This document shows, piece after piece, positions 45,362 to 54,638 of a stretch of DNA of 64,000 nt. Each line of letters opens with the position of its first letter. Positions within the stretch are counted from its first letter, which is position 1. Below the pieces are notes generated by a model. It searched no databases. It was not told where the DNA came from and was given only the letters and a program-made list of their open reading frames with translations. A program made the translations under genes and the position numbers. Where the stretch lies: assembly GCF_000430825.1 (NCBI RefSeq), contig NZ_AUMT01000001.1:421014-485013 (forward strand), written 5' to 3'. Origin of the DNA: Chryseobacterium daeguense DSM 19388. Its GTDB lineage: Bacteria > Bacteroidota > Bacteroidia > Flavobacteriales > Weeksellaceae.

Positions 45362-46309
45362 ATGCAGACCCTATCAACCATACCACAGACCTTACCTCAA
45401 ACTACTGAAGAGCATTCTTCAACACAGGTTCGTATCGCTTATTTCATCATGGTACACCAACGACCTGAGGCTTTTAAAACCTTGATTGAAAAAATATATA
45501 CCCGCGATCAGTTCTACCTGATCCATATTGACCGTAAGGCGAGCTCCGAAATAACAGAAGCCATCCAGAATTATGTCGTCCAATATCCGAATGTCTACAT
45601 CCTGGAAAGCACAAATATCGTGTCAGGTGGCTTCAGCATGATCCAGGCGGAGCTTAACGCCATGGAATTTTTACTTAATGCCAGTAAGGATTGGGATTAC
45701 CTGATCAACCTCAGCGGAGAGGACCTTCCCTTACGATCCCAAGACATTATCAGGCAGTTCCTGACGGCCAATGTAGGGAGAAACTATATTTTCTACTATG
45801 ACCAGAAGTTTTACAGACCTGACACATTGCAAAGGATCCAGAATCATTTTACGGAACTCAGTCACAAGGTATCCTCACTGATATACAAGAGAGACTTTAT
45901 GAGGAATGTTATTCCTTATATAGGCGGCAAATGGTTTATCTTTAGCCGTGATACCTGTTCCTTCCTGATCAACAATGAGAAGGTGATGGACTTTGAAGAC
46001 TATTATCTCCACACCCTGCTTCCAGCGGAATCGTTCTTCCAGACGGTTTTAATGAATACCGATTTCCATGATATTATTGTGAACGATGACAAAAGAGCGA
46101 CTTTTAATCCACCGCTGATAGGCAAAGACAATTATTATAACCAATTTCTGAAATTCCTGACGGAAAGTAATAGTCTCTTCGTTAACAAAGTAAATGATAT
46201 CAATGATGAGCGGATAATGCAATCAATGAATAACAGTTATAACTTGCCACTGCCGGAAGTCAACGAAATCGAAAGAGAATTGAAAAGAAATGGACCCGGC
46301 AGCAATTAG
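45362..46309 (+). CDS. GT14-type beta-N-acetylglucosaminyltransferase
   Basis: This core-2/I-branching glycosyltransferase-like protein of about 315 residues has YFIMVHQRPEAFKTLIEKIY, FYLIHIDRKAS, INLSGEDLPLRS and GGKWFIFSRDTCSFL. A start at 45281 is open but would add a hydrophobic leader not typical of the family, so ATG 45362 is chosen. In bacteria such enzymes decorate envelope glycans. It adds to the glycan theme of the island (GH130, GT4). Confidence 0.82.
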   Translation: MQTLSTIPQTLPQTTEEHSSTQVRIAYFIMVHQRPEAFKTLIEKIYTRDQFYLIHIDRKASSEITEAIQNYVVQYPNVYILESTNIVSGGFSMIQAELNAMEFLLNASKDWDYLINLSGEDLPLRSQDIIRQFLTANVGRNYIFYYDQKFYRPDTLQRIQNHFTELSHKVSSLIYKRDFMRNVIPYIGGKWFIFSRDTCSFLINNEKVMDFEDYYLHTLLPAESFFQTVLMNTDFHDIIVNDDKRATFNPPLIGKDNYYNQFLKFLTESNSLFVNKVNDINDERIMQSMNNSYNLPLPEVNEIERELKRNGPGSN

Positions 46310-46409
46310 TAGGTACTTACAAGCAACCATCTAGTATTCCATCATATTTCAGAAAATTTTATTTAACATTTCAAGACAGAATTCCCAATCGATGACTGGG
46401 GAATTTAGA

Positions 46410-46443
46410 AAAGAGGCCGTCTCACTTTTGAGACAGCCTCTTT
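46410..46443 (+). terminator. Hairpin after the GT14 gene
   Basis: AAAGAGGCCGTCTCA pairs with TGAGACAGCCTCTTT (one C/A mismatch) around a CTTT loop, just before the YhcG remnant. A clean T-run is absent, so it is hairpin-like rather than a proven terminator. Confidence 0.65.
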
Positions 46444-47168
46444 CAGCAGAAAATTTAAATGATGAAACGCCGTCTCGTACTTTACCATTTACATTATCGT
46501 GGACTCATTATGTACAATTACTTAAAATTGAAAATGAAGATGAAAGAAACTTTTATGAAATAGAAGCTTCTCAAAACAATTGGAGCGTCAGAGAACTGGC
46601 CAGACAATATAATTCTGCAATTTATGAAAGATTAGCTCTTAGCATGGATAAAGAAGGCGTGAAACAATTAGCTCAAAAAGGGCAAATTATAGAAAAGCCC
46701 ACAGACGTTCTAAAAAGTCATTATGTTTTGGAATTCTGGATTTGAAAGAAGATAGTCGCTATTCCGAAAGTGATTTGGAAACAGAAATCATCAATAAGCT
46801 GGAGCATTTTATATTAGAATTAGGTAAATGTTTCCTTTTTGAAGGCAGGCAACGGCGATTTGCTTTTGACGGTGACAGCTTTTTTGTGGATGGTTTTCTA
46901 TAATCGGTTGATCAAATGTTTTGTTCTATTAGATTTAAAAATTGGAAGACTAACCCACCAAGATATTGGACAGATGCAGATGTATGTAAATTATTATGAT
47001 AGAAAGATAAAGACGAAGGATGGAAATCCTACAATAGGAATCATTCTCTGTAAAGAGGAGAACAAAACAGTTATAGAATTTACACTTCCGGAAAACAATA
47101 AGACCATTTTTGCGAAAGAATACAAAGCTATACTTCCAAGTAAAGAAGAATTTAAAAAAACAAATTAG
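46440..47168 (+). pseudogene. YhcG/DUF1016-type PD-(D/E)XK nuclease, broken
   Basis: Sequence like YhcG begins after the hairpin without the N-terminal domain (LSWTHYVQLLKIENEDERNF, WSVRELARQYNSAIYERLAL). One base is missing near 46735-46740 (reading must shift at EFLDLKEDS) and two are missing near 46886 (VDLVFYNRL). The nuclease part then runs on (LDLKIGRLTHQDIGQMQMYV) to LPSKEEFKKTN. Full-length YhcG is over 330 residues. This copy is dead. Confidence 0.85.
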
Positions 47169-47274
47169 ATAAACATCAATAAAAACCAAACCCATGTCAC
47201 AAAAAATATTAACTCCTCATAAATCTCTGAATAAATCCTTTTTGAAACTTAAACCAAACAGAAATGATATTGAA

Positions 47275-47740
47275 AACTACAAATTAAAATAAAAAAATAG
47301 AAGCCAAAGATAATTCGCTTCCCAGTCCAACTGCTAAATTCTGTCAAGGTCAAGTCCTCCGGATTTTCAGAAAAAGTTTTTGCGTATAAAAATCTACGCA
47401 AAAACTTTTTCTGAAAAATCTTGACAGAATGCCACGCTCATTTTCAAAAGGCTTTCTTTTTTTCTTTTTTTTAATTTTTTTCTTCGTTTTCTTTTAGAAA
47501 TATTTCAGTTGAGAAATTTCAGGCGAAAGAGAAGGATTAAATTTTTGATTTGAACTTTAAAAACTTGTTCAAATTTTGGTCTTTTTACTTGCAGATTTGA
47601 GCAGAAATTTTTAGTTTTACTACGTAAAATTTAAATTAGGATTTTACCATTTTTTTGCAAATGTCCTATTTAAGGCCATCCACAGAGATGCTACAGCGAA
47701 AATCTTATCAATAAAGCGATGAGGAATGGGCACAAAATCC
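47275..47740 (+). repeat. Element-end repeat, right copy (gap 47169-48298)
   Basis: This 466-base copy is closely similar to 34785-35211. It carries an extra hairpin with arms CAGAAAAAGTTTTTGCGTA and TACGCAAAAACTTTTTCTG between the two outer 13-bp arms. It ends exactly where the attachment core AATCCCTCACTCTCCGC begins. The inner hairpins suggest a cis-acting end or transfer site. The gap has no complete gene. Confidence 0.88.
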
Positions 47741-47752
47741 CTCACTCTCCGC
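47736..47752 (+). other. Right attachment site (copy of tRNA-Ser 3' end)
   Basis: AATCCCTCACTCTCCGC is identical to 28310-28326. Similarity continues through the terminator hairpin, so what follows is a second left end of an element. Confidence 0.85.
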
Positions 47753-48060
47753 AAGTTGGGAAACCAAAATGAGCTAAAACGCTGTAAATATCAATGTTTA
47801 CAGCGTTTTTTTATTTTAGGACAGTTATAAAAAAATCAAAATAGATCACGATTTATATGACCTATTTCTTGACCCATTCCGAAAATTACAAAAAATGGGT
47901 AAGGAGAAATCAAAGAAAACTTACCTCAAAGAAATTGCGAGATCTGTGGAATCAATAAAGATTTAATGTTTCATATCACAATACAAATGTTTGCCACCAC
48001 CATTACTTTGACTAATGAGTTCCAATTGAAAGTGTAAGTAAAATGTTGGGCATACGAAGA
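47753..48060 (+). pseudogene. Decayed element left end with integrase remnant
   Basis: 47753-47918 matches the sequence between tRNA-Ser and the integrase (28327-28500). From about 47920 it matches the 3' third of the integrase gene (around residues 331-378: LKEIA, ICGINKDL, TFATT). About 1 kb of the integrase is deleted and frameshifts break what remains. It records an earlier insertion. Confidence 0.8.
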
Positions 48061-48249
48061 AATAAACTTCATCTGTAGTTCCCAAATCTATATATTAGTA
48101 AAGAATCACACAAAATTTTGTATTTGGGATTTTAAATATGAAGACATGAATGCCATATTAGCCTTGGTACAAATAAAATATCAGCAAAATGGGATAAAAT
48201 GTAAATAGAAACGCCCTCAAAAATTTCTTGTATTTGTTATGAGTTATTT

Positions 48250-48265
48250 TTTACCATATGTTAAA
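48250..48265. promoter_or_regulatory. Candidate Crp/Fnr operator upstream of the regulator
   Basis: TTTACCATATGTTAAA, an imperfect dyad 34 bases before the regulator ATG at 48299. It closely matches the perfect dyad at 48876, so the regulator may control itself. Confidence 0.6.
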
Positions 48266-48298
48266 TTATTTGCTTAAAATATGAAGTATCTTTAAGTT

Positions 48299-48868
48299 AT
48301 GAAAGAATTTATTGATTATATTTTACAGTTTGGTGCTCTGAATAAACAGCAAACTGACCTTATCATAAGCAAAGCTACAACGATTGAACTCCGTAAAGAC
48401 GAATATTTTTCCGAAGCGGGAAAAATACCTATGCAGGTTGGGTTTATTCTTAAGGGGGTGTTCCGTTTTTGCTATTACAACAATAATGGCGATGAAATAA
48501 CACATTTCTTTATTGATGAAAACAATTTTGTCAGCGATTATCAAAAGTTTGAAACCCACTCGGTAGCTTCCGAATACATACAGGCGGTTACCGACTCTAC
48601 CATGCTTGTCTTTTCAAGAAAAGATTGGGAAGATCTTCTCAATACAATAGTTGGGTGGGATTCAATTGTCTCTAAAATTTATAAAAAATGTTTACTGGAA
48701 ACCATTGAAAGAAGGAGTCCGCTAGTATCGGAAGATGCGACTACCCGCTATTTATCTTTCATTGAAAAATTTCCGAACCTTGTCAATCGGATACCTCTTT
48801 CACAAGTGGCTTCTTACCTGGGAATAACTCAACAATCACTAAGCAGAATAAGAAAAAATATCAGGTAA
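48299..48868 (+). CDS. Crp/Fnr-family transcriptional regulator
   Basis: This 189-residue protein has an N-terminal cNMP-binding-like beta roll (KDEYFSEAGKIPMQVGFILKG) and a C-terminal winged helix (IPLSQVASYLGITQQSLSRIRK). There is no Fe-S cysteine cluster. It is followed 77 bases later by an SDR gene with the same dyad in front, and such pairs are common in Bacteroidetes. Confidence 0.88.
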   Translation: MKEFIDYILQFGALNKQQTDLIISKATTIELRKDEYFSEAGKIPMQVGFILKGVFRFCYYNNNGDEITHFFIDENNFVSDYQKFETHSVASEYIQAVTDSTMLVFSRKDWEDLLNTIVGWDSIVSKIYKKCLLETIERRSPLVSEDATTRYLSFIEKFPNLVNRIPLSQVASYLGITQQSLSRIRKNIR

Positions 48869-48875
48869 ATCACTT

Positions 48876-48891
48876 TTTACCATTTGGTAAA
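48876..48891. promoter_or_regulatory. Candidate Crp/Fnr operator upstream of the SDR gene
   Basis: TTTACCATTTGGTAAA is a dyad with perfect TTTACC/GGTAAA arms, and shares TTTACCAT with the box at 48250. It lies 55 bases before the SDR start, where an activator or repressor site could sit. Confidence 0.65.
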
Positions 48892-48945
48892 CATTTTCTT
48901 TTGCGAGAAGTCGAAATTTGTATTATTAATTTAAAAGATAAAAAA

Positions 48946-49809
48946 ATGGACAAAAAAGTAGTTTTAATTACAGGTACAAATAGTGGATTCGGATGGCTTA
49001 CCGCCAATAGTGTTGCAGCTTTAGGGCATAAAGTTTATGCTACTATGAGGGATACAGACGGAAAAAATGCAGATAAGGCAAAAGCCCTGGCAGAGGTAGA
49101 AAATATAACTGTTTTGGATGTGGCCCTCACTGACCAGACAAGTATAAAAAATGCAATCGACACTATTATAGCTAAAGAAGGAACCATCGATATCCTGGTA
49201 AACAATGCTGGTATATCAATGTTTGGTGTGGCGGAAAGCGCTACTTCTGAGGATTTACAACGAATGATCGATGTCAATGTAATTGCTCCGTGGAGACTGA
49301 TGAAACTGGTATTACCTTTTATGCGTAAACAATCGGAAGGTTTAATTATCAACGTTTCCAGCGGATGGGGTAGATTCTCAGCTCCTTTTTTTGCAATGTA
49401 TGGTGCATCAAAATTTGCTCTTGAAGGTTTAAGCGAAAGTCTGCATTATGAATTGCGACCATTTGGGGTTGATGTAGCCATTATTCAGCCAGGCTCGTTT
49501 CCTACCGAGATGTCTCAAAAGGTTCAGTTTGGCTCGGACGCATCGGTTGCTGATGATTATAAAAAGATCGCTGATATTCCGGATAAAATATTTGGGGCAG
49601 TTGGTAAAATGTTTGAAGCGGCGAACCCTAATCCTCAGGAGGTTGCAGATGCAGTCGTAAACCTGATCAATTTACCAAAAGGGCAAAGACCGCTGAGAAC
49701 AGTTGCTGACCCTACGACGGGCGAAATTGTAAGAGCTGCCAACAACGCTGTGGCTGTTGAATATGCAAATGTATTAAAAGCATTTGGAATGGAAGAGCTG
49801 CTGGCTTAA
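48946..49809 (+). CDS. Short-chain dehydrogenase/reductase
   Basis: This 287-residue classical SDR has TGTNSGFGWLTA, NNAGISMFG, the catalytic tyrosine and lysine in YGASK, and a PGSFPT loop. It resembles SDRs of unknown substrate that accompany a Crp/Fnr gene. An upstream start at 48901 is less likely. ATG 48946 (MDKKVVLITGTN) is the family start. It is probably regulated by the gene before it. Confidence 0.88.
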   Translation: MDKKVVLITGTNSGFGWLTANSVAALGHKVYATMRDTDGKNADKAKALAEVENITVLDVALTDQTSIKNAIDTIIAKEGTIDILVNNAGISMFGVAESATSEDLQRMIDVNVIAPWRLMKLVLPFMRKQSEGLIINVSSGWGRFSAPFFAMYGASKFALEGLSESLHYELRPFGVDVAIIQPGSFPTEMSQKVQFGSDASVADDYKKIADIPDKIFGAVGKMFEAANPNPQEVADAVVNLINLPKGQRPLRTVADPTTGEIVRAANNAVAVEYANVLKAFGMEELLA

Positions 49810-50353
49810 ATCTGTTTTATAAATTTGAGTGATCATGCTATTATATGACATAGGGTTGTCCAAGAACTTTGTTATATAATAGCATGATTTACTTCAATAT
49901 AGGAGCTTATTTTAAATTTTGAATTGTTTTTTTACTTAATATATATTTGTACGCAAAGAGCTTCTGTTGTAATGAGAATCTTATTGCACAGCAAAGAGGG
50001 TTTGGTCAAAACTTAGAAAAATTATTTAAGCTAACGAGTAGATATTTGTCTATTTTTTTTGTTGTCAAATATCATCTTTTAATTTATGATGTCTACTATA
50101 ATTTTGTTTTATAATCGTATAAATACTCATATGCAAACAATCATTAAAAATTGGCCTGATGCATTTCTCCACGCGGAAGATAGGAGCTTGGTGATTACTT
50201 GTTGTCATCCGTTCTTTCTACTAAACTCTGTAGTCGCGAGTATGCATTGATAATAAATAATTTATATCTTTTTCAAGTAAGAGGGCAAGGCAAACATAAA
50301 TAAAGAAATTCAGAAGCAAAAATTAATTGACAATAATTAAAGCAATACAAACA
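49810..50353. other. Gap with a 15-bp inverted repeat
   Basis: No gene is supported. ATCATGCTATTATAT (49832-49846) is mirrored exactly at 49874-49888, close after the SDR stop. It may act as a terminator or be part of a small repeat. Confidence 0.55.
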
Positions 50354-51994
50354 ATGACTGACCCAAGATTTCCTATATTGACCCAAAAACAGATTAGCGT
50401 ACTTAAAAATTCTGGTACTGTAATAACCTTTGAGAATGAAACCGAAGTTTTTAAAGCTGGTGATAGTGTATATGATTTTTATGTTGTTTTAGAAGGAAAA
50501 ATATCCATAAAAGATCCGCTTAATAAAAATCAGGTATTGGCGACTCATGGGATTAATGAATTTACGGGTGATAATAGTATGTTATCAGACAGAAGTATAC
50601 CATTTAGCGCATTTGCATCAAAAGGCAGTACCGTCCTGCAAATAACTCCTGCTGATCTTAAAGACATTATATCGAAGCACAGCGATATCTGTGATGTCAT
50701 TTTAAGTGCTTTTATTCAAAGACAGGAAACTATGTTGAAAGAGTTTAATGGAGGCATTAAAGTGATCGGCTCTGAAAAATCTAAAGAAACGTATGCTTTA
50801 CGCGATTTCATGGAGAAAAACCATATTTGGCATTCGTTCCTGGATACAGATACATCTGAAGAAGCACAACAGTTATTAGAGAATTTCAGCTTGCAGTCAG
50901 AAGATCTACCGATCCTTGTAAATATTACCGGTGAAATTTCGAAGAAGCCCACTCTTGCAGAATTGGCCAAACAAACGGGTGTATTAATTGAATTTGGAGA
51001 CGAAATATTTGATGTGTTGGTTGTAGGAGCCGGGCCATCAGGATTAGCCGCAAGTGTTTATGCAGCCTCGGAAGGATTATCAGTCATCACAATTGATGGT
51101 AACGCTCCGGGAGGACAAGCCGGAAAAAGCTCAAAAATAGAGAACTATCTGGGTTTTCCGACGGGTATTTCTGGAAATGACCTTGCTAATAAAGCATACA
51201 TTCAAGCGCAGAAATTTGGATGTACGATATCTATTCCCCAAAAGGCAGAAAAAGTGGAATATACTGGAAGCTACTTCACGTTATGTGTATCAAATGGTAA
51301 AAATATTAAGGCGAAATCCATCATTGCAGCAACCGGTGCTAATTACACACGATTACCGGTAGATAACATCGAAAAGTTTGAAGGCAGCGGAGTTTTTTAT
51401 TCTGCTACCGGAATGAACGCCTCAGCTTGTAAAAATGAATTGGCAGGAGTGATTGGAGGTGGAAATTCTGCGGGGCAGGCTGCGTTGTTTTTAGCAGATC
51501 ATGCTCATGAGGTTCATGTGATTATTCGTGGTGATGATCTGGGAGCTAAAATGAGTGATTATCTGGTTCAAAGAATTTATACAACCCCGAATATTATTGT
51601 TCACAAGAATAGCAATATTATTCAGCTTAACGGGACGCATTATTTAGAATCTGTGGTATTGGATACAGATGGGAAAACGAAGGTAATAGGAATTTCGAAT
51701 TTATTCACTTTTATCGGGGCAAAGCCTTGTACAGACTGGTTGAACGGAATTGTTTCAATGGATGATAGGGGATTTATTTATACAGGTGCGGATGTCGCTG
51801 AAGCAGAAATGGCTGATTCTTTAATTTATAAAAAAAGAAAACCACAATCTCTGGAGACAAGTATTCCTGGCTTTTATGCAGTTGGCGACGTTCGGAAAGG
51901 TTCTGTAAAAAGAGTAGCCTCTGCAGTAGGTGAAGGTTCTATGGCAATCAGCCAGGTTCATCAATACTTGGCCGAATTAAAAATGAATGATTAA
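50354..51994 (+). CDS. cNMP-binding domain fused to thioredoxin-reductase-like flavoprotein
   Basis: This 546-residue protein has an N-terminal cyclic-nucleotide-binding-type beta roll (about residues 10-130: VFKAGDSVYDFYVVLEGKISI). A short thioredoxin-like linker follows, then a two-domain FAD/NADPH reductase (VVGAGPSGLAASVYAASEG, GVIGGGNSAGQAALFLADHA, GFYAVGDVRKGSVKRVASAVGEG). Where true thioredoxin reductases have CxxC this has ATGMNASACKNE, with one cysteine. The fusion implies ligand- or redox-gated activity. Start 50327 (TTG) is possible but ATG 50354 is preferred. Confidence 0.87.
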   Translation: MTDPRFPILTQKQISVLKNSGTVITFENETEVFKAGDSVYDFYVVLEGKISIKDPLNKNQVLATHGINEFTGDNSMLSDRSIPFSAFASKGSTVLQITPADLKDIISKHSDICDVILSAFIQRQETMLKEFNGGIKVIGSEKSKETYALRDFMEKNHIWHSFLDTDTSEEAQQLLENFSLQSEDLPILVNITGEISKKPTLAELAKQTGVLIEFGDEIFDVLVVGAGPSGLAASVYAASEGLSVITIDGNAPGGQAGKSSKIENYLGFPTGISGNDLANKAYIQAQKFGCTISIPQKAEKVEYTGSYFTLCVSNGKNIKAKSIIAATGANYTRLPVDNIEKFEGSGVFYSATGMNASACKNELAGVIGGGNSAGQAALFLADHAHEVHVIIRGDDLGAKMSDYLVQRIYTTPNIIVHKNSNIIQLNGTHYLESVVLDTDGKTKVIGISNLFTFIGAKPCTDWLNGIVSMDDRGFIYTGADVAEAEMADSLIYKKRKPQSLETSIPGFYAVGDVRKGSVKRVASAVGEGSMAISQVHQYLAELKMND

Positions 51995-52380
51995 GTTCAA
52001 ATGCAAAAAAGCTGAAAATTTCTTCCTCTTATGATTGTTTATGCAAAACTTTATAAATTACGTCGCTCTTTATTATTTAAATAAAAATACTGGTAACCTA
52101 GGAGTAACCAAGAGAAGATAAACATTTAAAAAATTCACTGGTATAATAGAAAAATTATACGCAAACGGTAATTTATAATATAAATAACAGCAATTTATAT
52201 ACGTCCTCAACACTTGAAAGTGTTGAGGGCTTTTCTATTTAATCCGAATGAATAAACCGTGTAGTGATTTTACTACATGAACCTCCATTTTCCACTACAA
52301 AGAAAATTTTACAGCCGCTGTAGATTTGCAGTATACAAAAAGAGAATAATTAAATAAAAATAAAAATAAATAATACGATC
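51995..52380. other. Intergenic region with terminator and promoter element
   Basis: Terminator-like hairpin CCTCAACACTT/AAGTGTTGAGG at 52205-52228 with T-rich tail. TAGATTTG at 52321-52328 is a -7 match upstream of the next gene. GTAGT and ACTAC arms at 52261-52276 form a small dyad. No gene is seen. Confidence 0.6.
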
Positions 52381-52926
52381 ATGACAAAACAAATCGCAAT
52401 CGCAGCCTTAACTATCGGAGCCATCATATTAGGAACTAATAATGCTCAGGCTCAAAATACAACTGCAACCACAACCGTAAACATTACTCTGAACGATGTA
52501 ATCTCTATCGATGCAGGAAGTACAGCAATCGGGAATACGGTTGACTTTAACTATGTTACTGCAGCAGATTATAACTCTGATCAGACGATTACCAAAGCCA
52601 ACTCTCTGAAAGTTACTTCAACGAAGAACTTTAACGTAAAAGTAAAAGCAGGAGGAGCTAATTTCATGAATGGAACCAACTTAATCCCTGTCAATGTTTT
52701 GACCATCAAAGCATCTACAGCTGCCGGAACAATGGGCGGAACAAAAACTCCTGTCGTTTTATCTGCAGCAGATCAAACCTTAGTATCAAACGCTCCGCTT
52801 GGAAGTGCATTAACACTGAATTTGGACTACACGATTCCTGCGACAAAATCATCATCTTCTGATATTTTAGGTAAACCAGCCGGAACTTATACACAAACAG
52901 TAACTTATACAGCGACTGCTTTATAA
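52381..52926 (+). CDS. Secreted protein, beta-sandwich-like, unknown function
   Basis: This 181-residue protein has a clear signal peptide (KQIAIAALTIGAIILGTNNAQAQ) and a Thr/Ala-rich body of short beta strands (VNITLNDVISIDAG, SLKVTSTKNFNVKVKAGG) ending in YTQTVTYTATAL. It resembles small pilin-like or DUF4402-type exported proteins but I am not certain. It could be a surface or matrix component. It has its own terminator downstream. Confidence 0.72.
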   Translation: MTKQIAIAALTIGAIILGTNNAQAQNTTATTTVNITLNDVISIDAGSTAIGNTVDFNYVTAADYNSDQTITKANSLKVTSTKNFNVKVKAGGANFMNGTNLIPVNVLTIKASTAAGTMGGTKTPVVLSAADQTLVSNAPLGSALTLNLDYTIPATKSSSSDILGKPAGTYTQTVTYTATAL

Positions 52927-52966
52927 ATAAATTTTTTTCATATAATATTTTGTGATTGGTGTTTCG

Positions 52967-52988
52967 AAGGCTTCCCACGGGAGGCCTT
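52967..52988 (+). terminator. Terminator after the secreted protein
   Basis: AAGGCTTCCC (52967-52976) pairs with GGGAGGCCTT (52979-52988), with one G-U and a minimal loop, followed by T-rich sequence. Confidence 0.75.
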
Positions 52989-53115
52989 TGATTTTGTATG
53001 TAGTTCTTTTTAAAAGGTGATTTTAAAGATTAAAATTAATAATAATCTCAAAAAATGATTGTTAACATATTGTAGAACTTTTGTATATTTAAAACAACTA
53101 CCTCACAAAACGATT

Positions 53116-54624
53116 ATGATTATAGGATTAGACATTGGTACTTCTTCTACAAAGGCCGTTGCATTTGACCTGGAAGGCAACGTTTTGGCAACACAAAGTA
53201 TATCTTATCCTATACTGAATCCTCTGGAAGGACATTACGAACAGGATCCTGAAGTTATTTATAGAGCCTGTATTGATTCCGTTGCGCGTGTGATGATTGA
53301 GTTACAGGATATTAATAATATGCTGCAACCTATGTGTATTTCGGTTAGCAGTGCCATGCACGGATTAATAGCTGTCGACAAATTGGGCAAGCCACTCACA
53401 AATTGTATCATTTGGGCTGACCGGAGAAGTGAAGATATAGCTGTTGAATTGAAGGCAAATGAAAAAGGACAACTATTGTATCAACAGACTGGAACGCCCA
53501 TTCATCCCATGTCTTTGCTTTGCAAATTAATATGGATAAGGTCCTATGATGAAAAAGTGTTCGTTCAATCCCATAAATTCATTGGCATTAAGGAATTCCT
53601 TTTTTACCGACTCTTTGGTGTCTATTTGGTTGACCATTCCATTGCATCGGCTACGGGACTATTTGACATACGCCAATTAACATGGTCGGACTTAGCATTG
53701 AATTTAGCGGGAATCTCTGCCGAACAACTATCGATGCCTGTACCTGTTGATCATATTTCAAGATTGCTCGATCCAGACATCGCAGCCTCTATGCACATCC
53801 CTGAAGGTACCTTATTTGTTATTGGCGGTAGCGATGGTTGTCTGGCCAATTTGGGAGTTGGGGCTGTGGAACCGGGAGTGGCTTCTGTAACTGTTGGCAC
53901 CAGCGGAGCTATACGGGTAACCAGTCCTCTGCCAAACCCGGAGAAAAAGCAACGGTTATTTAGCTATCTTCTTAGACCGAATGAATATATAATTGGAGGA
54001 GCTGTTAATAATGGGGGTGTTTTGCGGAACTGGTTTCGAGATACCTTCTTAAACGAATCGATCAAAAAAATACAGGATAATGATGTTACCGCTTTATTAA
54101 ACGAAATGATAGATTCCATTGATCCTGGATCAGAAGGATTGATTTTCTTGCCCTATTTAACTGGTGAACGAGCTCCGCACTGGAATTCCAATGCAAAAGG
54201 CGTTTATTTTGGAATACAGTTGCAACACACCAGGGCCCACTTCGCTCGTGCAATGATGGAGGGCATGCTGTTCGCAATCTATAGCGTGGGAATTGCGTTG
54301 GAGGAAAACACCGGCCCAATTCACAAAATATATGCAAGTGGCGGTTTAGCACGTTCTCAGAATCTGGTTCAAATGTTAGCAGATATTTTTAACAAGCCTG
54401 TTTTCATTAAAAACACAGTAGAAAGCTCTGCATGGGGAGCGGCACTAATAGGTATGGAAGCATTAGGAATTGAGCGTAAGCAGCCTATCATAGAACAGGC
54501 GGTATCGGATGTGACAGATAATGCTGAAAAATTTTATATGCCAAGTGGGGAAAATCATGCGGTCTATTTAAGAAATTTTGAACAATTTCAGCGACTTTAT
54601 CATAAGCTGGAAGACGAGTTTTAA
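53116..54624 (+). CDS. gntK: FGGY-family gluconokinase
   Basis: This 502-residue FGGY kinase would phosphorylate gluconate to 6-phosphogluconate. Motifs are IIGLDIGTSSTKAVAFDLEGN, SAMHGLIAVDKLGKPLTNCIIWADRRS, TGTPIHPMSLLCKL and the ATP site VGTSGAIRVT. Open frame continues upstream but ATG 53116 gives the family N-terminus. The GntP-type permease 14 bases downstream supports gluconate over xylulose. The -7 element TATATTTA lies at 53084-53091. Confidence 0.85.
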   Translation: MIIGLDIGTSSTKAVAFDLEGNVLATQSISYPILNPLEGHYEQDPEVIYRACIDSVARVMIELQDINNMLQPMCISVSSAMHGLIAVDKLGKPLTNCIIWADRRSEDIAVELKANEKGQLLYQQTGTPIHPMSLLCKLIWIRSYDEKVFVQSHKFIGIKEFLFYRLFGVYLVDHSIASATGLFDIRQLTWSDLALNLAGISAEQLSMPVPVDHISRLLDPDIAASMHIPEGTLFVIGGSDGCLANLGVGAVEPGVASVTVGTSGAIRVTSPLPNPEKKQRLFSYLLRPNEYIIGGAVNNGGVLRNWFRDTFLNESIKKIQDNDVTALLNEMIDSIDPGSEGLIFLPYLTGERAPHWNSNAKGVYFGIQLQHTRAHFARAMMEGMLFAIYSVGIALEENTGPIHKIYASGGLARSQNLVQMLADIFNKPVFIKNTVESSAWGAALIGMEALGIERKQPIIEQAVSDVTDNAEKFYMPSGENHAVYLRNFEQFQRLYHKLEDEF

Positions 54625-54638
54625 TTATATCAATCACT

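Noticed and set aside
46392..46439. Start of the YhcG-like frame at 46392
   Set aside because: This part encodes the hairpin at 46410-46443. Similarity to YhcG begins later.
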